Source: CAYQEC01 sp964416425
GTDB taxonomy: Bacteria; Actinomycetota; Acidimicrobiia; Spongiisociales; UBA5794
Direction of reading: 5' to 3'
Assembly (NCBI GenBank): GCA_964416425.1
Contig: CAYQEC010000003.1
Location: 1 to 64,000 of the forward strand
DNA length: 64,000 nucleotides
The position numbers were made by a program, and so were the translations under genes. Each line of letters opens with the position of its first letter. The stretch's first letter is position 1. Shown here piece after piece: positions 32,855 through 41,641 of the stretch. The notes under the pieces were generated by a model, which saw only the letters and a list, made by a program, of their open reading frames with translations, had not been told where the DNA came from and ran no database searches.

Positions 32855-34492
32855 ATGCGGACGCGGATCACCCTCCTCACGGTGCTGCTAGCGGTGGCGC
32901 TGGCCACCGTCCCGGCGACCGGATCGGCCCAGACGCCGCAACTGCCCCCCGGCGGCACCTTCCTCGACGACGACCTGTCCCCCTACGAGCCTTCGATCGA
33001 GGCGATCGCCGCCGAGGGCATCACCCTGGGTTGCGGCCCCGTGGAGTTCTGCCCCAACGATCCCGTCACCCGGGGGCAGATGGCGGCGTTCCTGGTACGG
33101 GCCCTCCACCTCACCGCCAACACCGCTCCCGGGTTCGTCGACGACGACGGCTCGGTCTTCGAGCTCGACATCGAGAAGCTGGCCACCGCCCGGATCACCC
33201 TCGGCTGCAACCCGCCCGCCAACGACGCCTTCTGCCCGGACCAACCGGTGTCCCGGGGGCAGATGGCGGCGTTCCTGGTACGGGCCCTCCACCTCACCGC
33301 CAACACCGCTCCCGGGTTCGTCGACGACGACGGCTCGGTCTTCGAGCTCGACATCGAGAAGCTGGCCACCGCCCGGATCACCCTCGGCTGCAACCCGCCC
33401 GCCAACGACCGCTACTGCCCGACGGCGCCGATCACCCGGGAGCAGATGGCGGTCTTCCTCACCCGTGGCCTCGGCCTGACGCCGATCACCCCGCCGCCCC
33501 GCACCGAGCCCTCGTTCGGGAACCCGGACGGGAACGCGTCGCCGCCTGCGGGGGCCCGCACCGAGGACACCTCCGATCCCGACGTCGTGATCGGGAGCGG
33601 GACGGCGGCGAGTTGCACCTCGGCCGCGGTGGTGAACGCGGTGGCCCACGGGGGGATCATCACGTTCGACTGCGGGCCCGACCCGGTGACGATCGAGATG
33701 GCCGAGACCGCCAAGGTGTTCAACGACACCGGCCCCGACATCGTGATCGACGGCGGCGGCACCGTCACCCTCAGCGGGGGCGGGGAGCGCCGCATCCTCT
33801 ACATGAACACCTGTGACCCGGATCAGGTGTGGACCACGTCGCACTGCCAGGACCAGGACCATCCGCGGCTCACGGTGCAGAACATCACGTTCGTGGACGG
33901 GAATTCGAAGGGTGACGACCCCGACGGGGGCGGCGCCATCTGGATCCGCGGTGGGCGCTTCAAGCTGGTCAACACCCGGTTCTTCGACAACGTGTGCGAC
34001 GACAGCGGCCCCGACGTCGGCGGCGCCGCAGTACGGGTCTTCAGCCAGTACCGCGGCCTGCCGGTGTACGTCGTCAACAGCACCTTCGGGGGCGCCGCCG
34101 GCTACGGCAACGTCTGCTCCAACGGGGGAGGCCTCAGCAGTATCGGGGTGTCCTACACCGTTATCAACAGCGTCTTCACCGACAACCTCGCCATCGGCAA
34201 CGGCGCCAACCCGGCCCAGGGCGGCACCCCCGGGGGTGGCAGTGGCGGCGCCATCTACAACGACGGCAACACCTTCACCCTCACCGTGCTCGACACCGTC
34301 ATCGAGGACAACCACGCCAACGAGGGGGGTGGGGCGATCTTCTTCGTGAGCAACGACCGCTCCGGCCACCTCGTCATCGGGCACTCGGTGCTCCGCAACA
34401 ACCCGAGCGACGGCTTCGAGACCAGCGGGTATCCGGGGATCTTCTATCTTGGCTCCGGCCCGCCCCAGGTGAGCAACTCGACCCTGCAGTGA
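32855..34492 (+). CDS. Secreted SLH-repeat and parallel beta-helix surface protein
   Basis: 545 residues. Signal peptide to about residue 25 (cleavage near ATGSA). Three SLH-type repeats follow (residues ~35-215), each with ITLGC, FCP/YCP, RGQMAAFLVRAL or REQMAVFLTRGL. After a Pro-rich linker, residues ~250-545 form a right-handed beta-helix with Gly/Asn-rich rungs and polymorphic outer membrane protein-like spacing (GGGAIWIRGG, GGSGGAIYNDGN, NEGGGAIFFVSN). SLH repeats normally anchor proteins to cell-wall polymers. The four cysteines in each SLH pair are notable. Confidence 0.85.
   Translation: MRTRITLLTVLLAVALATVPATGSAQTPQLPPGGTFLDDDLSPYEPSIEAIAAEGITLGCGPVEFCPNDPVTRGQMAAFLVRALHLTANTAPGFVDDDGSVFELDIEKLATARITLGCNPPANDAFCPDQPVSRGQMAAFLVRALHLTANTAPGFVDDDGSVFELDIEKLATARITLGCNPPANDRYCPTAPITREQMAVFLTRGLGLTPITPPPRTEPSFGNPDGNASPPAGARTEDTSDPDVVIGSGTAASCTSAAVVNAVAHGGIITFDCGPDPVTIEMAETAKVFNDTGPDIVIDGGGTVTLSGGGERRILYMNTCDPDQVWTTSHCQDQDHPRLTVQNITFVDGNSKGDDPDGGGAIWIRGGRFKLVNTRFFDNVCDDSGPDVGGAAVRVFSQYRGLPVYVVNSTFGGAAGYGNVCSNGGGLSSIGVSYTVINSVFTDNLAIGNGANPAQGGTPGGGSGGAIYNDGNTFTLTVLDTVIEDNHANEGGGAIFFVSNDRSGHLVIGHSVLRNNPSDGFETSGYPGIFYLGSGPPQVSNSTLQ
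33070..33409 (+). repeat. Perfect 157-bp direct duplication of an SLH repeat
   Basis: Bases 33070-33226 and 33253-33409 are identical over 157 positions, with a 183-bp (61-codon) period, keeping frame. They encode SLH repeats 1-2 and 2-3, so two consecutive repeats are identical in DNA and protein. Perfect identity at third codon positions points to a recent duplication or gene conversion. Confidence 0.9.
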
Positions 34493-34533
34493 GGGCGGGG
34501 CGCCGTGGCGCGCGGGCCGAGGTGGGCTTCCCC

Positions 34534-34564
34534 TTGACCTGGAGTGCGCTCCAGGTTCCATACT
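34534..34564 (+). promoter_or_regulatory. MerR-type promoter with 19-bp spacer and dyad
   Basis: -35 TTGACC (34534-34539) and -10 CATACT (34559-34564) are separated by 19 bp, the over-long spacing that MerR regulators untwist. The spacer holds the perfect dyad CCTGGAGTGCGCTCCAGG (34538-34555). GGAGG at 34571-34575 follows, then the merR ATG at 34581. It very probably drives merR and the reductase gene at 35023 and is autoregulated. Confidence 0.85.
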
Positions 34565-34580
34565 GGCATTGGAGGTACCC

Positions 34581-34973
34581 ATGACCGTGATAGGGAACGA
34601 CACCCGCCTCACCCCGGCCGAGATGGCGCGCCGCTCCGGGCTGAGCCTCGACACGCTCCGCTACTACGAGCGGGAAGGCCTGCTCGGACCGGTGGAGCGG
34701 CTCCCCAACGGGCACCGCCGCTACTCCGAAGGCGACCTCGGCTTCGTCGAGGTCCTCCGCTGCCTGCGGGAGACAAGGATGCCGATCCGGGATATCCGTC
34801 GTTTCGCCCGACTGGTGCGGGAGGACGACGAACGCAGCCAGCCGGCCCGGCTCGCCCTGCTCGACGCCCACCGGGAGGCGGTGCTGGCGTCCATCGCCGA
34901 GATGCAGACTGCCCTCGACGTGATCGAGCGGAAGCGCCAGTACTACCTCCGCTCTTTCGGCGAGGGCGGGTAG
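34581..34973 (+). CDS. MerR family regulator, AdhR/NmlR-like aldehyde sensor
   Basis: 130 residues. The winged helix reads TPAEMARRSGLSLDTLRYYE, EREGLLGPVERL and RRYSEGDLGFVEVL. A single Cys61 in EVLRCLRETRMPI sits at the position of AdhR Cys52, the electrophile-sensing residue. The rest is a dimerising helix and short tail. The TTG at 34569 is rejected because GGAGG fits the ATG at 34581. Downstream, an aldo-keto reductase gene starts 49 bases later, the classic AdhR target arrangement. Confidence 0.85.
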   Translation: MTVIGNDTRLTPAEMARRSGLSLDTLRYYEREGLLGPVERLPNGHRRYSEGDLGFVEVLRCLRETRMPIRDIRRFARLVREDDERSQPARLALLDAHREAVLASIAEMQTALDVIERKRQYYLRSFGEGG

Positions 34974-35022
34974 CGGCCGGCCGCGGTTCGACGGGAACGA
35001 GCGACAAGGAGAGAGAACGACT

Positions 35023-35991
35023 GTGGATCAAGTGACACTCGGCAGCTCCGGCATCGTCACGAGCCGGTTCTGCCTGGGCTGCATGTACTTCGGGACGACC
35101 ATCGACGAGGAGACCTCTTTCCGGCTGCTCGACGCCTACTACGAGGCGGGTGGCCGGTTCCTCGACACCGCCAACGCCTACGCCTGGTGGGTCGAGGGCG
35201 GCGACAACGGGATCAGCGAAGCCCTCATCGGGCGCTGGATGCGCGACCGCGGCAACCGGGACGAGATCGTCCTCGCCACCAAGGTCGGGGCCTGGCAGCT
35301 CGGAGGCGATCCCGACTGGAAGAAGAACGTGGAGGGGCTCTCCACGGCTGCCATCGAGCGGGCGGTCGAGCAGAGCCTGGAGCGGCTCCAGACCGGCGTC
35401 ATCGACCTCTACTACGCCCACATCGACCATCGGGAGATCCCGCTCGAGGAGACCCTGGAGGCACTCGACGGCGTGGTCCGGAGCGGGAGGGCCCGGGCCG
35501 TCGGGGCCAGCAACCTCTACGCCTGGCGCCTGGAGCGGGCCCGCACCATCAGCCGCGCCAACGGCTGGCACGAATACTGCTGCCTCCAGCAGCGCTTCAC
35601 CTACCTACGACCCAAGCCGGGGGCGAGCTTCGCCCACGAGTACGGGATCAGCGTCACCGAGGAGATGCTCGACTACCTGGAGGCGAACCAGATGCCGCTG
35701 GTGGCGTACCGGGCGATGCTCCGCGGTGCCTACGTCCGCGCCGATCGGGGTGTCGAACCCGAGTACGAGGGCCCGGATGCCATCGCCCGGATGGCGGTGG
35801 TGCGAGGCGTCGCCGCCGAGACCGGCGCCACTCCGAACCAGGTCGTCTACGCCTGGATGTTGCGGCACCCGGTGACCATCGTCCCGTTGGTGACGGCGAG
35901 CCAGGTCGGGCACCTGCGGGAGAACCTCGTCGCCGCCGACGTCGAACTGAGCGCTGAGCAGCTGGCACGTCTCGACGCCGCCTCCGGATAG
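35023..35991 (+). CDS. Aldo/keto reductase
   Basis: 322 residues. TIM-barrel AKR blocks: LGLGCMYFG-like FCLGCMYFGT, the catalytic Asp and Tyr in FLDTANAYA, Lys in VLATKVGA and His in AHIDHREI. It reduces aldehydes or ketones with NADPH. It lies downstream of an AdhR-type regulator, suggesting detoxification of reactive aldehydes. AAGGAGAG is the ribosome site. Confidence 0.9.
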   Translation: MDQVTLGSSGIVTSRFCLGCMYFGTTIDEETSFRLLDAYYEAGGRFLDTANAYAWWVEGGDNGISEALIGRWMRDRGNRDEIVLATKVGAWQLGGDPDWKKNVEGLSTAAIERAVEQSLERLQTGVIDLYYAHIDHREIPLEETLEALDGVVRSGRARAVGASNLYAWRLERARTISRANGWHEYCCLQQRFTYLRPKPGASFAHEYGISVTEEMLDYLEANQMPLVAYRAMLRGAYVRADRGVEPEYEGPDAIARMAVVRGVAAETGATPNQVVYAWMLRHPVTIVPLVTASQVGHLRENLVAADVELSAEQLARLDAASG

Positions 35992-36016
35992 CGGCCTCCG
36001 GAGCGCGGCCGGCGGG

Positions 36017-36493
36017 TCAGGCCGGGCTGGTCGGCGAATCCGGCTCGTAAGGCGAAGGATCGAACCCGTGCCACGGAGCGGCATCGAGCGGGTCGACCCG
36101 ATCGATCGCAGCGGCCCAGTGCGAGCCGCGGCGGCGGCTGCACCCGATGCAGGCGGGGGTGGCGGGGAGGCCGCGGAGCCGATCCAGCGGGATCCGTTCG
36201 CCGCAGTCGACGCAGTAGCCGTAGCTGCCCGCCGCCACCCGGGCCAGGGCGTCCTCGATGCCATGAAGGGTGAGATCGGCCCGCTCCGCCAGCATCAGGC
36301 ACCGCTCGGCGTCGGTGTCGACGACGGGCTCGTCGTCGTCGAACAGGTCACTGATGTCCCGCTGGTCGAATGCTTCGGCGATCTCGGCCCGGAGATCATC
36401 CAGACAGCGGGCAACCACGGCACGACGGGCTTCGAGCACCTCGCAAAGCGTCCCCACGGTACGGGGGGCATAGGGAGCGAGCTTGGCGACCAT
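36017..36493 (-). CDS. DksA/TraR-type C4 zinc-finger protein
   Basis: 158 residues. A helical coiled-coil half (residues 15-85) has paired acidic residues (DLFDDDEPVVDTDAE), followed by the zinc finger YGYCVDCGERIPLDRL with a second pair in PACIGCSRR. AGGAGG precedes the ATG. Relatives bind the RNA polymerase secondary channel; the acidic tip motif is only partly conserved. The C-terminal ~40 residues are a Pro/Asp-rich extension. Confidence 0.82.
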   Translation of the reverse strand: MVAKLAPYAPRTVGTLCEVLEARRAVVARCLDDLRAEIAEAFDQRDISDLFDDDEPVVDTDAERCLMLAERADLTLHGIEDALARVAAGSYGYCVDCGERIPLDRLRGLPATPACIGCSRRRGSHWAAAIDRVDPLDAAPWHGFDPSPYEPDSPTSPA

Positions 36494-36710
36494 GTCATCC
36501 TCCTGTCGACGAGAGCCTTCACAGCCTGCGTAGGTCTCTCCCGCCCTGGAGGGCCAGCGCCGCCGGGCCTGACGGCCGTCCTGACGACTGCGCTCGTTGG
36601 GGGATACTCCCCTGATGCGCGGAACATATCACCGGTCGGTCTCGCTGTACAGGGCCATCCGCGCATGGTCCCGCCCTCGCCGGAGGCGGGGCGCGGTAGG
36701 GTCGAAGCGC

Positions 36711-37736
36711 TCAGCCGGCCTCGCTCGAGGGGGCCCACAGGTTGACGCCGCCGTCGACGGCGTAGCGGTCGATCTCGGCCAGTTCCTCGTCGCTGAACGC
36801 CAGGTTGTCGAGCGCCTTCAGGTTGTCCTCGAGCTGTGACCAGCGGCTTGCCCCCACCAGGGCCGAGGTGACCCGATCGTCCCGCAGCACCCAGGCGATC
36901 GCCATCTGGGCCAGGGTCTGGCCCCGCCGCCGGGCGATCTCGTTGAGAGCCCGGACGTTGGCGAGGTTCTGTTCCGTCAGGTAGCCCCGGCTGAAGGAGC
37001 CGTCCTCGGCGGCCCGGGACGCCTCGGGGAGGCCGTCCAGGTACTTGTCGGTGAGCAGGCCCTGGGCGAGGGGGGAGAAGGTGATGCAGCCGACGCCCTC
37101 GTACTCCAGCACGTCGAGCAGCCCGTCCTCGACCCAGCGGTTCAGCATCGAATACGAAGGCTGGTGGATGAGGCACGGGACGCCCAGATCGTCGAGGATC
37201 CCGATCGCCTTGCGGGTCATCACCGGCCCGTAGGAGGAGACCCCGACGTAGAGGGCCTTGCCGCTGTGCACCGCGGTTGCAAGCGCCCCCATTGTCTCCT
37301 CTAGCGGCGTCGCCGGGTCATAGCGATGCGAGTAGAAGATGTCGACGTAGTCGAGGCCGAGTCGCCGCAGGCTCTGATCGAGGCTGGCGATGAGGTACTT
37401 GCGGGAGCCCCACTCGCCATACGGGCCGTCCCACATCCAGTAGCCGGCCTTGGTGGAGATGATCAGCTCGTCCCGGTAGGGGGCGAGGTCGCCGCCGAGC
37501 AGGGTGCCGAAGTTGCGCTCGGCCGAGCCCGGGGGAGGCCCGTAGTTGTTGCCAAAATCGAAGTGGGTGATGCCGTGGTCGAAGGCGTTGAGCAGGATCT
37601 CCCGGCCCTGCTCCAAGAGGGTGTCCCCGCCGAAGTTCTGCCACAGTCCGAGCGAGATCCGGGGCAGGTCGAGGCCGCTGCGCCCGCAGCGGGCGTAGCT
37701 CATCGTTTCGTAGCGGTCGTCCTTCGGTTCGTACAT
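36711..37736 (-). CDS. Aldo/keto reductase, glyceraldehyde-3-phosphate reductase (YghZ/MgrA) type
   Basis: 341 residues. Matches the YghZ subgroup through MSYARCGRSGLDLPRISLGL, FDFGNNYGPPPGSAE (catalytic Asp and Tyr), IISTKAGYWMW (Lys) and FYSHRYDPATPLEETMGAL (His). It reduces L-glyceraldehyde 3-phosphate or similar aldehydes. The ATG at 37736 is preferred over an upstream in-frame ATG because GGAAGGTGA lies in front of it. It is transcribed away from the FAD oxidase operon. Confidence 0.9.
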   Translation of the reverse strand: MYEPKDDRYETMSYARCGRSGLDLPRISLGLWQNFGGDTLLEQGREILLNAFDHGITHFDFGNNYGPPPGSAERNFGTLLGGDLAPYRDELIISTKAGYWMWDGPYGEWGSRKYLIASLDQSLRRLGLDYVDIFYSHRYDPATPLEETMGALATAVHSGKALYVGVSSYGPVMTRKAIGILDDLGVPCLIHQPSYSMLNRWVEDGLLDVLEYEGVGCITFSPLAQGLLTDKYLDGLPEASRAAEDGSFSRGYLTEQNLANVRALNEIARRRGQTLAQMAIAWVLRDDRVTSALVGASRWSQLEDNLKALDNLAFSDEELAEIDRYAVDGGVNLWAPSSEAG

Positions 37737-37849
37737 CGGGTGGTCACCTTCCTCGTTCCGGTCACGGCGAGCACTATCGCACACCGTGCGGACGAGTGAG
37801 AGACGGTCGGCCGTCATCCGGCGCCCGGACCGGCTCCGAACACCGGGTG

Positions 37850-39160
37850 ATGAGACAACGAATCGCCATCGTGGGATCGGGCATCTCCGGGCTGGGAGCC
37901 GCCTGGGCCCTGCACCGCGACCACGACATCGTCGTGTTCGAGGCGGATCGGCGCGCCGGGGGCCACTCGCACACCGTCGACGTCGAGACCCGCGGTGGGA
38001 CCGTCCAGGTCGACACCGGCTTCATCGTCTACAACGAGGTCACCTACCCGAACCTGACGCGGCTCTTCTCCGCCCTCGACGTTCCCACCGAGCCGAGCGA
38101 CATGTCCTTCTCGTTCTCGCTCGATCGCCGGTTCGAGTACGGGGCGAGCCTGCCGGGAATCCTGGCACGACCGGGGAACCTGCTGCGGCCCAGGTTCCGG
38201 AGGATGCTGCTCGACATCGACCGTTTCCGCCGGGTCGGCTCACGGCTGCAGGCCGGAGACGACGACACGATCGACGACCTGTTGAGCCGCCACGGCTTCT
38301 CGCCGGGGTTCCTCGAGGACTACCTGCTCCCGATGACGGGAGCGATCTGGTCGGCACGACACGACGAGATGCGCCGCTTCCCGGCAGGCCCGATCCTGCG
38401 GTTTCTCTCCAACCACGGACTCGTCGAGATCGCCGGCCGTCCCTCCTGGCGCACGGTGTCGGGCGGGAGCCGGAGCTATGTGCGCCGCCTGACCGCGCCG
38501 TTCGCCGACCGCATCCGGCTGGCGACGCCGGTGACCCGGGTGGTCCGTACCGGCGAGGGTGTCGTCGTCGAGACATGCCACGGGTCGGAGCACTTCGACC
38601 ACCTCGTGCTGGCTACCCATTCGGATCAGGCTCTGCGGATCCTCGGCGACGACGCCTCCGGCGAGGAGCGGGCCCTGCTCGGGGCGATCCGGTACCAGCC
38701 GAACGTCGCCGTGCTCCACAGTGATGCGGAGCTGATGCCCCGCACCAAGCGGGTCTGGTCGAGCTGGAACGCCATGGCCCGGAGCGAAGACCGCGAATCG
38801 TCGATGGTGTCGGTGACCTACTGGATGAACCTCCTCCAGAACCTCGGGCCGGAGCTTCCGCTGTTCGTCTCGCTCAACCCGATATTTGAACCGAACCCGG
38901 ATCTCGTCCACCGCAGGTTTGAGTACGCCCATCCCCAGTTCGACCGGGACACGATGGCGGCCCAGCGCGGGCTCGCAGGCATCCAGGGCGCCGGCAACAC
39001 GTGGTTCGCCGGGGCCTATCTCGGCTATGGATTCCACGAGGACGGGCTGCAATCGGGCCTCAACGTCGCGGCGGCGCTGGGGAGCCCTGCCCCGTGGCAC
39101 GGCACCTTCGAGCCCGTCAGCTCGGCGGCCGCAGCCGTCCAGACGAGGGTAGAGCCGTGA
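37850..39160 (+). CDS. FAD-dependent amine oxidase-like oxidoreductase
   Basis: 436 residues. The Rossmann motif is IAIVGSGISGLGAAWAL (GxGxxG, residues 5-21), followed by FEADRRAGGHSHTVD (the FAD-binding GG doublet). C-terminal GLAGIQGAGNTWFAGAYLG and GYGFHEDGLQSG bind the isoalloxazine and resemble the NAD/FAD protein of bacterial cyclopropane/furan fatty-acid clusters. It is the first gene of a coupled trio with DUF1365 and a cyclopropane synthase-like methyltransferase. Its likely role is oxidising or desaturating a methylated acyl chain (inference). Confidence 0.85.
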   Translation: MRQRIAIVGSGISGLGAAWALHRDHDIVVFEADRRAGGHSHTVDVETRGGTVQVDTGFIVYNEVTYPNLTRLFSALDVPTEPSDMSFSFSLDRRFEYGASLPGILARPGNLLRPRFRRMLLDIDRFRRVGSRLQAGDDDTIDDLLSRHGFSPGFLEDYLLPMTGAIWSARHDEMRRFPAGPILRFLSNHGLVEIAGRPSWRTVSGGSRSYVRRLTAPFADRIRLATPVTRVVRTGEGVVVETCHGSEHFDHLVLATHSDQALRILGDDASGEERALLGAIRYQPNVAVLHSDAELMPRTKRVWSSWNAMARSEDRESSMVSVTYWMNLLQNLGPELPLFVSLNPIFEPNPDLVHRRFEYAHPQFDRDTMAAQRGLAGIQGAGNTWFAGAYLGYGFHEDGLQSGLNVAAALGSPAPWHGTFEPVSSAAAAVQTRVEP

Positions 39161-39942
39161 CCTCCCGGGCATCGGCCCTGTACCGGGGAAAGGTGCGCCA
39201 TACCCGGCTCCGTCCCTTCCACCACGACTTCGAGTACCGCGTCTACTACGGCCTGTTCGACCTCGACGAGCTGGATGATCTCGACAACGACCTCAGGTTC
39301 TTCTCGCTGGGGCGCTTCAACCTCTTCGGCTTCGACCGCGCCGATCACGGGCCTGCCGACGGCAGCGCGCTCCGGCCCTGGGTCGAGCGGGTGCTGGCTG
39401 CGGCGGGTGTCGACCTGGAGGGGGGACGGGTACGGTTGCTGGCGTTCCCGAGGATCCTCGGCTACGTCTTCAACCCGCTCAGCGTCTGGTACTGCCACGG
39501 TCCCGGGGGAGAGCTGCGCGCCGTGCTCCATGAGGTGCGGAACACCTTCGGAGACCGCCACACCTACGTCGTACCCGTCCGGGACGGAGACCTGACGCAT
39601 CGCTTCGACAAGGAGCTGCACGTCTCCCCGTTCAACGACATGGACGAGACCTACCGGTTCACGGTCACCGAGCCCGGCGACCGGCTGGCCATCGCCATCG
39701 AGCAGGCCGACGCCGCCGGCGACACCTTCTTCCGTGCCGGGCTGCGACTCTCCAGGCTGCCGCTCACCGACCGGAACCTGGCCACGCTGTTTCTCACCCA
39801 CCCTCTCCTGACGCTCAAGGTGATCGGCGGCATCCACTGGCAGGCGCTCCGCCTCTGGCTGAAGGGTGCCAAATACCACCACCGTCCGGCGCCCGCGGCG
39901 GATAGCATCTCAGTGGTAGCGACCGGGAGCGCCATGACATGA
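39157..39942 (+). CDS. DUF1365 family protein
   Basis: 261 residues from a GTG overlapping the oxidase stop. LYRGKVRHTRLRPFHHDFEY, FLGYVFNPLSVWYC-like ILGYVFNPLSVWYCH and VRNTFGDRHTYVVP are family hallmarks. DUF1365 is of unknown function but nearly always sits next to the FAD oxidase and cyclopropane synthase gene. It overlaps the next gene by 4 bp, so the three are co-translated. Confidence 0.9.
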   Translation: MTSRASALYRGKVRHTRLRPFHHDFEYRVYYGLFDLDELDDLDNDLRFFSLGRFNLFGFDRADHGPADGSALRPWVERVLAAAGVDLEGGRVRLLAFPRILGYVFNPLSVWYCHGPGGELRAVLHEVRNTFGDRHTYVVPVRDGDLTHRFDKELHVSPFNDMDETYRFTVTEPGDRLAIAIEQADAAGDTFFRAGLRLSRLPLTDRNLATLFLTHPLLTLKVIGGIHWQALRLWLKGAKYHHRPAPAADSISVVATGSAMT

Positions 39943-41126
39943 AGCTCGTCGAACGGTTCGGTGTCGGTGTGCTCGGTGCCCTCGTCCGGGCCGGGACTCT
40001 TCGCGTCACCCTCCCGGGTGGTGCGCGGGTGACGGTCGGGCACGGATCGCCGGAGGCGGATCTCGTGCTCCAGGACTACTCGGCGCTCTCCGACGTCCTG
40101 CGCCGAGGCGTGCTCGGCTTCGCCGAGGCCCACATGGACGGGAGGGTGGAGGTGCCTGACCTCCCTGCGCTGATGCGCTGGGCCGTGGCCAACCGGGAAT
40201 CCTGGTTCTCGCACCCCCTGGCGCGCCTGACCGGCCCTCTCCGCGGCCTGTGGCAGAAGATCCGGCCCGAGCGCCGCCATCCCCGGGTGGAGACGATCGA
40301 CGACCACTACAACCTGGGCAACGACTTCTACGCCGCCTGGCTCGACGACACCATGACCTACTCCTCGGCGAGATTCGCCCATCCCGGCCAGGCCCTCGCC
40401 GACGCCCAGATCAACAAGTACCGGACGATTGCCGACCACGCCCGGCTCGAGCCCGGCATGAGGGTGCTCGAGATCGGATGCGGATGGGGCGGGTTCGCCG
40501 AGTACGCCGCGGAGCGACGCGGCTGCGAGGTGGTGGCCGTCACCGTCGCCGAGGAGCACGCCGCCTTTGCCGGGAAGCGCATGGCGGCACGAGGACTGGC
40601 CGACGCCGTCGAGATCCGGCTGGCCGACTTCCGGGAGGTCGGCGGCGAGTTCGACGCGGTGGTCTCCATCGAGATGATCGAATCGATCGACGAGATCCAA
40701 TGGCCGGAGCTGTTCATCGCCATGGCGCGATGCCTGCGGCCCGGGGGTGTCGCCGTGATGCAGGCGATCACCATCGAGGACCGGGCCTGGGCCCGCTACC
40801 GGCGCCGGGCCGACTTCATCCAGCAGTACATCTTCCCGGGAGGCCAGCTCCCTGCCCCGAAGGTGATGCGGCACCTCGCCGACCAGGCCGGGCTGCAGGT
40901 CGAGCAGGTGGAGACCTTCGGTCTCGACTACGCGCGAACCCTCGCCGCCTGGCGGGAACGCTTCGATACCGCGTGGCCCGAGTTGGCCCGGCAGCACGAC
41001 CTCGACGAGCGCTTCCACCGCATGTGGAGCCTGTACCTCTCCCTGTGTGAGGCCGGATTCCGCATGGGCCGCATCGACGTCGGGCAGTGGGTCTTCGCCC
41101 GCCGCGGCGGCGCCGGACAATCGTGA
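39939..41126 (+). CDS. Cyclopropane-fatty-acyl-phospholipid synthase family methyltransferase
   Basis: 395 residues. The SAM-binding motif is VLEIGCGWGGFAEYAAERRG (residues ~176-195). DHYNLGNDFYAAWLDDTMTYSSA is the substrate-side signature, and YIFPGGQLPAP and ETFGLDYARTL complete the CFA synthase family. The N-terminal 100 residues are the usual helical lipid-binding part. It methylates an unsaturated acyl chain on phospholipids; cyclopropane, methyl-branched and furan products are all possible. It closes the FAD-DUF1365 trio. Confidence 0.9.
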   Translation: MKLVERFGVGVLGALVRAGTLRVTLPGGARVTVGHGSPEADLVLQDYSALSDVLRRGVLGFAEAHMDGRVEVPDLPALMRWAVANRESWFSHPLARLTGPLRGLWQKIRPERRHPRVETIDDHYNLGNDFYAAWLDDTMTYSSARFAHPGQALADAQINKYRTIADHARLEPGMRVLEIGCGWGGFAEYAAERRGCEVVAVTVAEEHAAFAGKRMAARGLADAVEIRLADFREVGGEFDAVVSIEMIESIDEIQWPELFIAMARCLRPGGVAVMQAITIEDRAWARYRRRADFIQQYIFPGGQLPAPKVMRHLADQAGLQVEQVETFGLDYARTLAAWRERFDTAWPELARQHDLDERFHRMWSLYLSLCEAGFRMGRIDVGQWVFARRGGAGQS

Positions 41127-41184
41127 TGATCCGAACTTGAACTCGGCTCCGTAGACCTCCCGAACGAGAACCAGGAGACACCCC

Positions 41185-41637
41185 ATGATCAGGCTCCGCG
41201 AGCAGGCCGTCACGTCGGCCCCGATCGACGATGCCTTCACCTACACCGCCGACTTCGGCAACATCCAGGACTGGGATCCGGGGGTCGCCGAATCGAGCAA
41301 GGTCGGGGACCGCCCGGTCGGTCTCGGAACCCGATTCGAGCTCGTTGCCGTCTTCGGCCGGCGCCGGGTCCCGATGGTGTACACGATCACCGACTACGTT
41401 TCACCGTCCCGCGTCGTGCTGGAGGGCGAAGGCGACCGGCTGACCGCCATCGACGAGATCACCTTCGCCGAGACCGGCGAAGGCACGCACATCACCTACA
41501 CGGCCGAGCTGCGCTTCCAGGGGGTGGTGCGGTTCATGGCGCCCTTCATGGGGTCGGTGTTCCGGAGAATCGGGCGGCGCGCGGTCGAGGGTCTGGCGGA
41601 GGCGCTGGAATCCGGCGCCGCCTCCTCCCGAGGGTAG
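41185..41637 (+). CDS. SRPBCC (START-like) family protein
   Basis: 150 residues. A helix-grip fold pattern with FTYTADFGNIQDWDPGVAES, a beta-rich centre and the long C-terminal helix RRIGRRAVEGLAEALESG. This is a hydrophobic-ligand-binding family. A possible promoter lies in the 58-bp gap after the CFA gene (TTGAAC at 41136), and AGGAGA precedes the ATG. Position suggests it handles the modified lipid. Confidence 0.82.
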   Translation: MIRLREQAVTSAPIDDAFTYTADFGNIQDWDPGVAESSKVGDRPVGLGTRFELVAVFGRRRVPMVYTITDYVSPSRVVLEGEGDRLTAIDEITFAETGEGTHITYTAELRFQGVVRFMAPFMGSVFRRIGRRAVEGLAEALESGAASSRG

Positions 41638-41641
41638 GGGA

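Noticed and set aside
32888..34654. 588-residue minus-strand frame opposite the SLH protein
   Set aside because: Antisense to a gene with signal peptide, SLH and beta-helix motifs; its internal repeats merely mirror the SLH duplication.
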